From NCBI RefSeq assembly GCF_000317675.1, contig NC_019776.1:2170001-2234000 (forward strand): a stretch of DNA of 64,000 bases. The letters are read 5' to 3'. The stretch is from Cyanobacterium aponinum PCC 10605. Its GTDB lineage: Bacteria; Cyanobacteriota; Cyanobacteriia; Cyanobacteriales; Cyanobacteriaceae. Both the position numbers and the translations under genes were made by a program. Each line of letters starts with the position of its first letter. Within the stretch, counting starts at the first letter, position 1. Positions 28,521 to 37,103 of the stretch are shown piece by piece. Below the pieces are notes generated by a model, which did no database searches, had not been told where the DNA came from, and saw nothing but the letters and a program-made list of their open reading frames with translations.

Positions 28521-28966
28521 TATATAAGTGCTTCGCACATTCCAATACTTACCCAACTACTAGCACCATCGGCAAAATGTTCTTTTTTCCAAATAGGTGC
28601 ATTATGTTTAAGAGTATCAATGGCATATTGACAAGCCTTAAAAGCCTCCCGACGATGAGGGCATCCCACGGCGACTAAAACACTAATATCTCCTATGACT
28701 AACTTACCAACACGATGATGAATGATAATACTATTTATGTCAGGATATTGGTTAACTAAATTTGCTCCTATCTGCTTAAATATTGTCACTGCCATCGGCT
28801 CATAAGCCTGATATTCCAAGTATTCCACTTTTTTTCCTTCTGTTTGACAACGAACTGTGCCACTCATGAGTGCGATCGCACCATTGGCAGGATTATCAGC
28901 TAATTGATAAACTTCTGTTAAACACAGAGGAGCAAAAGTAATTTTAAAATCAGTAAAATAACTCAT
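28520..28966 (-). CDS. moaE: Molybdopterin synthase catalytic subunit
   Basis: 148 aa from the ATG at 28966 (MSYFTDFKITFAPL); the longer frame overlaps the upstream gene and adds no homology. Family features: NGAIALMSGTVR, LEYQAYEPMA, IHHRVGKLVIGDISVLVAVG, HRREAFKACQYAID and PIWKKE with the catalytic lysines. MoaE with MoaD converts precursor Z to molybdopterin. MoaD is not adjacent. Only ~11 bp separate it from the crr7-like gene upstream, so they probably form one transcript. Confidence 0.92.
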   Translation of the reverse strand: MSYFTDFKITFAPLCLTEVYQLADNPANGAIALMSGTVRCQTEGKKVEYLEYQAYEPMAVTIFKQIGANLVNQYPDINSIIIHHRVGKLVIGDISVLVAVGCPHRREAFKACQYAIDTLKHNAPIWKKEHFADGASSWVSIGMCEALI

Positions 28967-28977
28967 GATTGTTATAT

Positions 28978-29235
28978 CTATCTTTTTTCCCAGCGCACCA
29001 CATACCATTGTAAGGAGTTATCATCATCAATGTTAAATTCGCAATAGTTTTCTAAAAGATACTTTGCTTTTTCCGAAAGAGAGTCAATACTATTAATGTC
29101 TGAAGGTATATCTTGGCAACTTTCGATAACTTGTTCTAATTTTTGTAATAATTCCATCTCTGTTAATAATTGTTCAGGCTGATTAGTTTCTAACACAACA
29201 TAACCATCCTCTTGATACATAATCGAGTCAACCAT
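28978..29235 (-). CDS. Chlororespiratory reduction 7 (CRR7)-like protein
   Basis: 85 aa. MYQEDGYVVLETNQPEQLLT, a helix with ELLQKLEQVI, then LENYCEFNIDDDNSLQWYVV and RWEK match the CRR7 family of cyanobacteria and plants. In Arabidopsis CRR7 is needed to assemble a stromal subcomplex of the chloroplast NDH complex; a similar role here is inferred. Translation could start at either of two in-frame ATGs (codons 1 or 6). Confidence 0.75.
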   Translation of the reverse strand: MVDSIMYQEDGYVVLETNQPEQLLTEMELLQKLEQVIESCQDIPSDINSIDSLSEKAKYLLENYCEFNIDDDNSLQWYVVRWEKR

Positions 29236-29618
29236 TATGAGGTATATCCTTAATTAATATTTAACTTTAGCTTTATCATTTTCACATCTTACTCGAAAAA
29301 GTCGGTAGCATATAGAGGCTGACAAAAAAATGGTGTCAGGAGGGTAGGCAAAAAGTAAAAAGGGCAAAGAAAAAACGAAGAATTAAGAATTAAAAACTCC
29401 TGTACGGCCGAATGGCCATTCGCCCCTAACTAACCCCGTAACGCTTTGCGGAACAAGCACAGCGAACTCTCGTCTTCCCTGACACCGTAAGAATTGAGTA
29501 TATTCAACCCCTACCACCCGACACCTAAACTTATCCGATATTCTTAAACCGAACTGAGGCCATTTAATACTAAAATTCAGGTATTATATCTCAGCTTCAG
29601 TCTCATAACTTGAATCAA
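29236..29618. repeat. Repeat-filled gap
   Basis: Contains GTACGGCCGAATGGCCATTC (29402-29421), a half-palindrome GAGTATATTCAACCCCTACC (29487-29507), and a right element end TTAAACCGAACTGAGG (29546-29561). No gene. Confidence 0.6.
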
Positions 29619-30692
29619 TTATTTTGTCGCAATCCAATATTTACTAAAACCGTGAACTTCTTCCCGAATATTTCTAAAACCAGCTACATTCAAACGAGAT
29701 TTTAAATCATCCCGAATATAATCATTGTAAAAAGGTTCATGAAAAGCAATGGGGAAATTAGTCATCATCGTTTCTAATTCGGGAGAATCAGATAATTGCA
29801 TCGAATCTGCAAAAATACATATTCCACCTGCTTGCAAAACACGGTAGCATTCATTAATTACCTTTTGTCTCACTGGATTAGGTAACTCATGAAAAAGAAA
29901 GACACTGGTGACACCTTGAAAATAGTTATCTTGATAAGGTAATTCTTCCCCATTACCCTCTACTAATTGGGGCAATTCTTGAGGGAGTTGGGATAATAAT
30001 TCATTGGCTTTGCGTAAGTATGGGGCTGATAAATCTATCCCATATAAACTGGCATGGGGAAAAGTTGCCCGAATAAATTTTAACGTTCTACCAGTTCCAC
30101 AGGCAACATCTAATATTTTCGGATTGCTACTAGAATTCAAAGTATTTAAGCCTTGTTTTAAGGGTTTGAGAATACGGCGACGCATGGCATCGGTAACACC
30201 GTTAAAAAGAATATCAACTTGTAAATCATAGATGTTAGCAGAATGTTCACTCAAATAGCCATCAGTTTGATAATGAAAATTGCGACGGTAGTATTGAGGA
30301 TATTTATTTGAGTCAATATTTGGAGGTAAGTCTTGAAAGTGATTATTTTTGATTCTTTGCCATGTCTGAGGATAGTCGAACCAAATACCGATATATGCTT
30401 GTAAAAATTTTCCCCAATCGGTATCAAATAGAAGGTTAATGGGATAAACTCCTTCTTTTGCATCCTGCCAATCTTCTTCAATAATTTGATCTAATCTAGC
30501 CTGTAAAACTGTCCATGTTTCTGATGAAACTTTTTCTAGGGGCAGTTCATAGGGAAATATTCTTTGACGAACTTCGGTGCTAAAATTTTTGTGGGCTAAA
30601 CTTAACCCCGCTTTAATTTTTTGCCAACCTTCGTAAATGTTTTTTAGCAATTCGTAGTTAATAAATTGTTCAAAATTAAAAATTGATTGCAT
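29619..30692 (-). CDS. Class I SAM-dependent methyltransferase
   Basis: 357 aa. The first ~170 residues are a helical domain of unknown role. The methyltransferase core begins ILDVACGTGRTLKFIRATFP (motif I), with YGIDLSAPYLRKA and VLQAGGICIFADS later. The substrate is not evident; similar proteins in cyanobacteria are annotated only as methyltransferases. Confidence 0.8.
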   Translation of the reverse strand: MQSIFNFEQFINYELLKNIYEGWQKIKAGLSLAHKNFSTEVRQRIFPYELPLEKVSSETWTVLQARLDQIIEEDWQDAKEGVYPINLLFDTDWGKFLQAYIGIWFDYPQTWQRIKNNHFQDLPPNIDSNKYPQYYRRNFHYQTDGYLSEHSANIYDLQVDILFNGVTDAMRRRILKPLKQGLNTLNSSSNPKILDVACGTGRTLKFIRATFPHASLYGIDLSAPYLRKANELLSQLPQELPQLVEGNGEELPYQDNYFQGVTSVFLFHELPNPVRQKVINECYRVLQAGGICIFADSMQLSDSPELETMMTNFPIAFHEPFYNDYIRDDLKSRLNVAGFRNIREEVHGFSKYWIATK

Positions 30693-30782
30693 AATTGCGG
30701 TTGATAATTCATTGATTCAAATGTGTATTGTTAATTATTGTAAAGGTTTATTTCCACTAGGCGGTGTAGAGCTAACGTTCAA

Positions 30783-31946
30783 TTAGTAAACTTCTTTATC
30801 ACTAAAGATTTTTGCCCAGAATTCCTGCCTTTCTTGAGGAGTTTCTGAGGCAATATTCCAAAGACTTTCATAGAAAAAGAAAGAGACTCCTGCAAAATTT
30901 TGTTCTCTGGTGGTGTTAATTTGTGCTTCAATTAAGTCGAGATTAACTGGTCTTCCTTTCAATCCTGTTAAGATACCGATCGCAGTTGGAATATGATCTT
31001 TTGCTAATTGTAAGTCTTTTTGGACTAATTCTCGGTTAAAAGCCTCCATATTATCTCTATAAATTTGTACTATCAATTCTTCAATAAAGCCTTTTCTTTC
31101 CCATTTTGCCCAATCTAGTAAAAACATTTCTTTGGAAAACTCTTGAGGATTAGGAGAAACGGAAACTATTACATTTTGCTTGATTGCTTTTATTTTGTGA
31201 AACAGGGTTTCCATATACTCAGTAATTTTGTGCGATCGCCACTCAATCCATTCGGGGTCAAGATAGTCTAAGGGAGGTAATTTGCCTTGGTGTTCTCTAC
31301 GATATAGTCCAGTTGTATAGCTATCATAACCAAATTCAGAGGGGTAGCCAAAATGATCATCAAATTGTATCCCATCAATATCGTAGTTAGTAACTATTTC
31401 TACTACTAAATCTGTGATAAATTCTTGTACTTGGGGATGAAGGGGATTTAACCACACTCTTTCATGGGTTTTTCCCTCCATCCAAATTTCACTATCATCT
31501 TTTCTTCTGGTTAACCATTGAGGATGAGACGTGGCTAAAACAGAATCAGCAGGAGCCATAAAACCAAATTCAAACCAAGGAATTACCCTCATATTACTCT
31601 GATGAGCTTTTGTAATAATTTCAGCTAAAACATCTCTATTTTGCAAACCTTCGTGGGGATCAATTTTACTGCCAATAACTTTTTCTGCCACTTGACTGGG
31701 ATAAAGGGTGTAACCCCAATTCCAAACGGTAGGATAAAGACTATTAAAATTTAGTTCCTTGAGAGATGCGATCGCATTTTGTGTATTTTGAGAAGAAAAA
31801 AGAATCTCACTGTCAATATTTGTTAACCAAACCCCCCTGATTTCACCTCGATTGTCAACTATAGGTTGACTATAACTCCATTTACTCCAACTATAAAAAA
31901 TTAAAACTGTAGCTAGAAATAAAGAGATTAATTTTAAATATTTCAT
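30783..31946 (-). CDS. Glycosyl hydrolase-like 10 (GHL10/DUF187) family protein
   Basis: 387 aa. Short N-terminal membrane or signal segment (LKLISLFLATVLIFYSW), then a TIM-barrel with RGVWLTNIDSEILFSS, LYPTVWNWGYTLYPS, VIPWFEFGFMAP and DGIQFDDHFGYPSEFGYD. Family members are secreted or membrane-anchored and act on polysaccharides; activity is poorly defined. Its first codons lie inside the remnant of a vapC gene that ends here. Confidence 0.82.
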   Translation of the reverse strand: MKYLKLISLFLATVLIFYSWSKWSYSQPIVDNRGEIRGVWLTNIDSEILFSSQNTQNAIASLKELNFNSLYPTVWNWGYTLYPSQVAEKVIGSKIDPHEGLQNRDVLAEIITKAHQSNMRVIPWFEFGFMAPADSVLATSHPQWLTRRKDDSEIWMEGKTHERVWLNPLHPQVQEFITDLVVEIVTNYDIDGIQFDDHFGYPSEFGYDSYTTGLYRREHQGKLPPLDYLDPEWIEWRSHKITEYMETLFHKIKAIKQNVIVSVSPNPQEFSKEMFLLDWAKWERKGFIEELIVQIYRDNMEAFNRELVQKDLQLAKDHIPTAIGILTGLKGRPVNLDLIEAQINTTREQNFAGVSFFFYESLWNIASETPQERQEFWAKIFSDKEVY

Positions 31947-32034
31947 CTTCGATAGTTTTGATTAGATTATTGGAAAGGTGAGAATCTCCGAAAAGATACC
32001 AAAGCCAAATATGAGTATTTAGTAAAAGTTTCAT
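31891..32034 (-). pseudogene. Truncated PIN-domain (VapC-like) toxin remnant
   Basis: Begins with an ATG that overlaps the antitoxin stop as ATGA. Reads MKLLLNTHIWLWYLFGDSHL then SNNLIKTIED, an unmistakable PIN-toxin N-terminus (usually LLLDTHIWLW; here Asn replaces the first catalytic Asp). Similarity stops exactly where the GHL10 gene begins, and the frame closes at TAG 31891-31893. Only about 30 of the expected ~130 residues survive, so the toxin is dead. Confidence 0.8.
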
Positions 32035-32264
32035 GATAAAGCATCCCAAGTAACGAGGTTAGATGTAGGTTCAACTATATCACCTAATATTTTTCCTCTA
32101 TGTTTCATCACCCTGAAGGTTGCCCTTTTTTTCTCCTTAATAGGTTGAATAACTGCTAAGGGTTTTCCTTCTCCAGTAATTGTTAAGTTATCACCTGTCA
32201 TTCGTGCTTGGTTAACTAGATTTTGGACAGTTTCAGACAAGTCCGATAAGGGTATGTGAATCAT
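32031..32264 (-). CDS. Phd/YefM-family antitoxin, orphaned
   Basis: 77 aa: MIHIPLSDLSETVQNLVNQA, GDNLTITGEGKPLAVIQPI, the Phd fold, followed by a toxin-binding tail. Its partner toxin gene directly downstream is truncated, so it now stands without an active toxin. Expected to bind its own promoter. It lies ~40 bp after the PIN toxin gene of a different TA pair. Confidence 0.85.
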   Translation of the reverse strand: MIHIPLSDLSETVQNLVNQARMTGDNLTITGEGKPLAVIQPIKEKKRATFRVMKHRGKILGDIVEPTSNLVTWDALS

Positions 32265-32301
32265 AGAAGTTTATTTTTTCAATACAATTCGCTTTATATT
32301 A

Positions 32302-32718
32302 CTAATACAATTCCATGAATTCTCTGGCAGTGATAATCAAATTTTGATATTGATTAAGACTTTTTAGGGTTAAAAGATCTTTGTCACCTGTTATTAAACA
32401 AATGGCTTGGGCATCTTTTGCTAGTTCTAAAAACTTATTATCTTCCATATCTCTACAATCACTAATTTTAGATATTGTCTGAATAAATAAACTATTATTT
32501 TGCATTGCCGTTAAAAAGTCTTCTCTTTCCGCATTTGAGATATATTTATCAAATTTAGGTTTATAAATTCTCGTTTTTAATTCTTGATAAGTTTCCTCAC
32601 TTTGAACTATTGTAAACTGACCATAGGCTTTTTCTAATGTCTTTCTAGCAGTGCCATCAGGATTTAATATTGCACTAATTAAAATGTTAGTATCAAGGAT
32701 AATTTTTTTAAGATTCAT
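32302..32718 (-). CDS. PIN-family toxin (TIGR00305-like)
   Basis: 138 aa from the ATG at 32718. KKIILDTNILISAILNPDGT carries the first PIN Asp; later acidic residues are in DCRDMEDNKFLELA and LITGDKDLL. This is the PIN nuclease subgroup annotated as putative toxin component. It overlaps the upstream antitoxin gene by 11 nt, typical for coupled TA pairs. All the usual acidic residues appear present, so it may be active. Confidence 0.85.
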   Translation of the reverse strand: MNLKKIILDTNILISAILNPDGTARKTLEKAYGQFTIVQSEETYQELKTRIYKPKFDKYISNAEREDFLTAMQNNSLFIQTISKISDCRDMEDNKFLELAKDAQAICLITGDKDLLTLKSLNQYQNLIITAREFMELY

Positions 32719-32935
32719 CAGCAAGTAAATCCGCTAGTTTTTCTTCTGTTAATCCTCTAGTTTGAGCATTTCTACCAATTCTTTCACACACATCAATTAG
32801 ACTGTCTTTTTCATCAGTGATTATATTTTTTTGTAATTCTTTAATCAGTATATTTTGTTCAGAGTTTGAGAGTTGTTTGGCTAAATTTAAGATGTCTTCA
32901 AAGGTCAGAGATATTTTAAATGTTTTTGTATTCAT
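32708..32935 (-). CDS. Antitoxin of the PIN toxin pair
   Basis: 75 aa, helical, with a C-terminus GRNAQTRGLTEEKLADLLAD that resembles the toxin-neutralising tail seen in antitoxins paired with PIN toxins. It lies directly upstream of, and overlaps, the toxin gene. Confidence 0.78.
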   Translation of the reverse strand: MNTKTFKISLTFEDILNLAKQLSNSEQNILIKELQKNIITDEKDSLIDVCERIGRNAQTRGLTEEKLADLLADES

Positions 32936-33187
32936 GATATTTTGATAATTATAAATTAGTTTATTTATACATAATCAATAACAATATTAGTAATTAAAGT
33001 ACTCCGATACTCTTTATAAAGGTGCGATCGCATTTCTCATCTTCTCTTTCTGATTCTAATATCTTTACTAAAATCAATCCAAGCATCAAGCACATGAAGC
33101 AAAACCTAACTTTTCCAAATATGCTAGACAATGTCTCCGAAAAAAATTCTCCAACTTCATTCACATTTGCAGGGGATATGCTCCCTC
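32936..33187. other. Intergenic between accD end and TA antitoxin
   Basis: Promoter region of the TA operon plus a HIP1 site near 33023. A GTG-started frame from 33022 crosses into the end of accD but has no homology. Confidence 0.4.
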
Positions 33188-34069
33188 TTAATTCTTCATT
33201 CCTATGGGATAAAACGGCTGATGTAAACTGATCAAGTGAGCAAGAGTTTTCTTTAATTGAGTACGAGATACGATCGCATCTACAAAACCATGTTGTAATA
33301 AATACTCTGAAGTTTGGAAACCGTCAGGTAATTTTTCCCTCAAAGTTTGTTCAATGACTCTTCTTCCCGCAAAACCAATAGTTGCCTTCGGTTCAGCTAA
33401 AATCAAATCTCCCAACATCGCAAAACTAGCAGTTACCCCTCCAGTAGTAGGATGAGTTAAGACGGGAATGTAGAGAAGTTTTTTTTCTTGATGTCTTTGC
33501 AACGCCCCTGAAATTTTTGCCATCTGCATTAAACTTAACATTCCTTCCTGCATTCTTGCACCACCAGAAGCACAAATAATCACCACTGGCATCATATTAG
33601 CAGTAGCATACTCGATCAAACGGGTCAATCTTTCTCCCACAACAGACCCCATACTTCCCCCCATGAAACGAAAATCCATAACCCCTAGAGCAATGGGTAA
33701 ACCATCAATTAAACCAACACCAGTTTGTACTGCATCAGTAAGAGAAGTTTTTGTTTTTAATTCCAAGAGGCGATCGCTATAAGCCTTGCGATCGTGAAAA
33801 TTGAGGGGATCTGTGGGATTAATATGATGATTTAAAGGTTGCCATGTATCGTGGTCAATTAACTGACTAATTCTTTCATCACTATAAACAGGCATATGAT
33901 GTTCGCATTCCAAGCAAACCATATTATTAGCCTGTAAATCTTTTGTATAAGATAAAACTCCACACTTAGGACATTTTGTCCATAAACCATCAGCAATTTC
34001 TCTCTCCTGCTGAGGTTTTATCTCTGGTTCAGACTTACGCAAATTATCAAACCAATCAAATAAAGACAT
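33188..34069 (-). CDS. accD: Acetyl-CoA carboxylase carboxyltransferase subunit beta
   Basis: 293 aa. N-terminal zinc finger CPKC...CLEC (C33, C36, C52, C55), then the crotonase-like carboxyltransferase domain: [60 protein letters not shown]. Transfers carboxyl from biotin to acetyl-CoA in fatty acid synthesis. It does not adjoin accA, as is usual in cyanobacteria. Confidence 0.96.
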   Translation of the reverse strand: MSLFDWFDNLRKSEPEIKPQQEREIADGLWTKCPKCGVLSYTKDLQANNMVCLECEHHMPVYSDERISQLIDHDTWQPLNHHINPTDPLNFHDRKAYSDRLLELKTKTSLTDAVQTGVGLIDGLPIALGVMDFRFMGGSMGSVVGERLTRLIEYATANMMPVVIICASGGARMQEGMLSLMQMAKISGALQRHQEKKLLYIPVLTHPTTGGVTASFAMLGDLILAEPKATIGFAGRRVIEQTLREKLPDGFQTSEYLLQHGFVDAIVSRTQLKKTLAHLISLHQPFYPIGMKN

Positions 34070-34238
34070 TATATTGAAGAATGAAAAATGTAGAATTTAT
34101 AAAATAGGTGTCAGGTTTCAGGTGTCAGGTTTCAGGTGAATGAAGATTCATCCTCCACTTTGTACGGGTTGAATATATTCAACCCCTACCTACTTTAAAA
34201 AACCCTGAACCCCGAACCCCGAACTCCGAACTAATAAC
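34070..34238. repeat. Repeat tract between accD and psbO
   Basis: AGGTGTC/AGGTTTC units near 34109-34137, palindrome GGGTTGAATATATTCAACCC at 34166-34185, and CCCTGAACCCCGAACCCCGA heptad-like text at 34203-34222. Confidence 0.7.
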
Positions 34239-35072
34239 CTAGATTTGGGGTTCTAAACGAGCATAGAAAACACCACGAATTTTAACTTCTTCGGGTTCTT
34301 CTGCACCTAAATCAGTAGAAGAAGGTTGTTCACTTTCAAATACTCCAGAGATTTCTCCAGTTTCACCATCTACTTTTGTGATTTGTAAAGAAATTTCGCC
34401 ATTTCTGGTTTCATACTGCTTTAAATTACTGCGAAGATAATCTTCTTTGTCCGCACCAGCAGGTAAAGCAACAGCGTTATCATAACCACTACTTAAACCA
34501 CGTCCTTTAGGATCTAAGAAAGAAGCACCACGATAGGAAGGCACTTTAAACTCACCACTAAAGTCAGCAGAAGTATTAACCGCAGTGAAACCGGGTTCGG
34601 TAGTAGCAACCATTTTTTTGATGGTGAAGAAGAAAGGTACTTGTTCGCCTCCGGGTAATAAAACTGTAGCGATTTGGAAGTCAATACCGTCTAATTCAGT
34701 TAAGGTTAAAACCCCTTCTTCATCAACGGTTAAAGTACCTCTGATTTGCTCTAAGCTGGTGGTATCTCTGGTTAAGAGCTTACCTTGAACAAATTTAGCC
34801 TCCTGTCTTTTATTTACAGGTTCTTCTTTTACAAAGTATTCTTGTGGTTCTAAGCACATATCCACAATAGCTAAAGGTTCATCAGGAGAAATAGCAATGC
34901 TACCACGAGTAAACTCAGAAATTTCGGGGCATTTATTTGCTAATCCAGTATTTAAAATTTCATCATAAGTAATTGTATTAGGATCGTACGCTTTGGCTAC
35001 ATTGTCGCTACAAGCATTCAAAAAACCTAAGCAGACGATGAGGAAAGCCACGAACAGGCTACGAAATCTCAT
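34239..35072 (-). CDS. psbO: Photosystem II manganese-stabilizing protein PsbO
   Basis: 277 aa from the ATG at 35072, which is preceded by GAGAGG at the right distance; the longer frame would start on TTG. Signal peptide of 28 residues likely cleaved at AKA-YDP. Family blocks: TYDEILNTGLANKCPEISEF, CLEPQEYFVKEEPVNKRQ, LEQIRGTLTVDEEGVLTLTE, GASFLDPKGRGLSSGYDNAV. Two conserved cysteines (about 48 and 73) form the family's disulfide. It caps the Mn4CaO5 cluster on the lumenal side. A TATACT box sits at 35149-35154, suggesting a ~70-nt leader. The signal also contains an LNAC sequence that resembles a lipobox, but the AKA site fits better. Confidence 0.97.
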   Translation of the reverse strand: MRFRSLFVAFLIVCLGFLNACSDNVAKAYDPNTITYDEILNTGLANKCPEISEFTRGSIAISPDEPLAIVDMCLEPQEYFVKEEPVNKRQEAKFVQGKLLTRDTTSLEQIRGTLTVDEEGVLTLTELDGIDFQIATVLLPGGEQVPFFFTIKKMVATTEPGFTAVNTSADFSGEFKVPSYRGASFLDPKGRGLSSGYDNAVALPAGADKEDYLRSNLKQYETRNGEISLQITKVDGETGEISGVFESEQPSSTDLGAEEPEEVKIRGVFYARLEPQI

Positions 35073-35154
35073 AGTTAAACCTCTCTTTGTCAATCTTCTT
35101 TAAATTTTTAATCTTAATGGGTACTTAGTCTCTTTGGCTAAAGAATAAGTATAG

Positions 35155-35390
35155 TTAGATTTATCGTGATCTACTTTATCAAATTAAGAGTCTTTATTAA
35201 CAATTTTTATCGGAATTATTCTTCTTTACTTCAGTTATTTAACCTTATAATCCCTATTCTTCTGCCATTTATTTTAGTTTTTTCTGGTTATTCATCCAGT
35301 CACATTTAATTAATATTTTGTTACAAAAATTAATGTTAAATTCATCTTAACTATTTAAAATTGCTGAAAAAGTAAGGAGCAAAGTTAAAA
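35155..35390. other. psbO upstream region
   Basis: AT-rich, no coding frame. Presumably contains the rest of the psbO promoter. Confidence 0.4.
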
Positions 35391-35434
35391 GGGCAAACCC
35401 CCCTTTATCCCCCCTCTCGAGGGGGGAGGGCAAA
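35391..35434. repeat. CTCGAG-centred palindromic repeat
   Basis: GGGCAAACCCCCCTTTATCC then CCCCTCTCGAGGGGGGAGGG. The inverse copy is at 40815-40860 and a diverged one at 24153-24230. The core can fold into a GC-rich hairpin. Confidence 0.75.
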
Positions 35435-35509
35435 GGTAAATAGTGAATAGTTGATAATTACTCGTTACTCATTACTTATTTCCCCCTCTCCTCTCATCCC
35501 CGTGACACT

Positions 35510-36097
35510 CTAAGCCTCTAAATTTAACGTCTTATTTTCTGAGATGTTGATTAGTAATTCAGATACCCTTAAACCCGTTACGGGATCAATCCAATGGGGG
35601 GCTATTTCTGCAAGGGGTTCAAGGACAAAGGTTCTTTCTCTCATTCTTGGATGAGGAATTTCTAGGGTGGAAGTATTTAAAATTAAGTCTCCATAAAAGA
35701 TTAAATCTAGGTCAAGGGTGCGAGCTCCCCATTTTTCTTTTCTTTCCCTGCCAAATTTTTTTTCTATTTCGAGCAAAGTGTTGAGCAGTTGATGAGGGCT
35801 AAGAGTTGTATTGATAATGGCACAGCCATTTAAGTAGTCTGGTTGAGGAGGTCCTACGGGCTTGGTTTGATACCAATGGGAATGATTAATTAATTGTATT
35901 TTTTCTGTTTCTTTGAGGGTGAAAATGGCTTCATTTAAAATTTTCTGACTATCTCCTAAGTTACTCCCCAAAGCAATTACTGAGAGGGTTTCATTGGGGA
36001 ACGCATTTTGGTATCCTGATGAAGTACTTATTTCTTGGTAATTTTTCGTCATAATTGATACTAAACTATTAACCTCTTGGGGCTGATCATGTATCAT
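35510..36097 (-). CDS. folK: 2-amino-4-hydroxy-6-hydroxymethyldihydropteridine pyrophosphokinase
   Basis: 195 aa, or 180 if translation starts at the second ATG (36052). HPPK motifs: VIALGSNLGDS, YLNGCAIINTTL, GARTLDLDLIFYGD, and PHPRMRERTFVLEPLAEIAP. Transfers pyrophosphate from ATP to the pterin in folate synthesis. The start lies only 8 bp from the start of the divergent HEAT-repeat gene, so the two share a promoter region or overlap transcripts. Confidence 0.93.
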   Translation of the reverse strand: MIHDQPQEVNSLVSIMTKNYQEISTSSGYQNAFPNETLSVIALGSNLGDSQKILNEAIFTLKETEKIQLINHSHWYQTKPVGPPQPDYLNGCAIINTTLSPHQLLNTLLEIEKKFGRERKEKWGARTLDLDLIFYGDLILNTSTLEIPHPRMRERTFVLEPLAEIAPHWIDPVTGLRVSELLINISENKTLNLEA

Positions 36098-36105
36098 TAA
36101 TTTAT

Positions 36106-36852
36106 ATGAATGATCTAAGTTTAAAGCAAACCGCTATTGATTTTGATTCCGACCTCGATCCATTGGACGACATTGAGGTTGAGTCTTCTCCTGCTCCTGA
36201 TCCAGAATTAATGTTACAGTTGATTCGCAGTGATAATAAACAGGAGCAAATCCAAGCTGTTCGGGCTTTTTGCGAAATTAGCGAACCCAGAGCAATTCCT
36301 ATTTTAATCGAATTTTTAAATAATAGTTGTCCTTTAATTCGGGTTAGTTCTGCTTATGCCCTTGGACGAAATACCGATGAAAGTGCTGTTGTTCCTTTAA
36401 TTAATACTCTCAAGAACGATTGGAATGGCTATGTGCGTAAAGGCATTGTTTGGGCTTTGGGTAATAATGGCGACGAGCGAGCTTTTGAACCTTTGTTAAA
36501 TGCTCTTAAAACTGATATTAGTGCGGTTCGTTTATGGGCGGCTAGTAGTTTGGCAAATATTGCTAAGTTGAATTATGAAGATACCATTACTGCTTTACCA
36601 GTGTTAATTAAAGCCTTGAGACAAGACGAAGTTCCAGCAGTGCGTAGTAATTGCGGTTGGACTATTGGACAATTATGTCGTGAATTACCTTACAATGTTG
36701 TTTATGCCACTGCGATCGATGCTTTAATTGAGGCATTAGTAGAGGATAAGGATTTAGGGGTTAAGGAAGATGCGAAGATGGCTTTACTAAGATTGGGTGA
36801 TCCTCGTGGTTTACAAATGATTGAGGAGTTAGAATTAGAGGGGATCATATAA
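36106..36852 (+). CDS. HEAT-repeat protein (PBS-lyase-like repeats)
   Basis: 248 aa. Acidic N-terminal tail (DFDSDLDPLDDIEVESS), then about five HEAT repeats of ~31 residues, e.g. EPRAIPILIEFLNNSCPLIR, DESAVVPLINTLKNDWNGYV, DERAFEPLLNALKTDISAVR. Such repeats occur in phycobilin lyases (CpcE/F), NblB and chaperone-like proteins. No phycobilisome genes are adjacent, so its partner is unknown. Confidence 0.82.
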   Translation: MNDLSLKQTAIDFDSDLDPLDDIEVESSPAPDPELMLQLIRSDNKQEQIQAVRAFCEISEPRAIPILIEFLNNSCPLIRVSSAYALGRNTDESAVVPLINTLKNDWNGYVRKGIVWALGNNGDERAFEPLLNALKTDISAVRLWAASSLANIAKLNYEDTITALPVLIKALRQDEVPAVRSNCGWTIGQLCRELPYNVVYATAIDALIEALVEDKDLGVKEDAKMALLRLGDPRGLQMIEELELEGII

Positions 36853-37045
36853 CCTCGGTTTGATATAAGAATATCCGATTTGGATGGGTTTGACGGTGTT
36901 GTAGGGGTTGAGCAATGTTCAACCCACAGGTTTGAAGGTAAAGATTTTCTGAGTATTTGTTGGTGAATAAAAAAATAGAAGATAACAAATCAATTTATTT
37001 GCCTTTTTCATCAATATCGTTTTACTTTAACTCTGAACTCAGGTA
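36851..37045 (+). repeat. MITE-like element
   Basis: Begins AACCTCGGTTTGATATAAGA then ATATCCGAT, and ends CTCTGAACTCAGGT. It overlaps the last bases of the HEAT-repeat gene. Internal palindrome GGTTGAGCAATGTTCAACCC at 36906-36925. Confidence 0.65.
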
Positions 37046-37103
37046 ATAGAGGAATTTTAGTTTGTTGATTATACCTAAATGCGCTTAAAGTTTTGATGCT
37101 TTT

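Noticed and set aside
33022..33231. 69-aa plus-strand frame beginning at a HIP1 site
   Set aside because: It has a GTG start without ribosome-binding site, overlaps the end of accD, and shows no recognisable pattern.
34239..35072. PsbO as a lipoprotein because of LNAC in its signal
   Set aside because: The AKA-YDP site eight residues later fits PsbO processing better and PsbO is a lumenal extrinsic protein.
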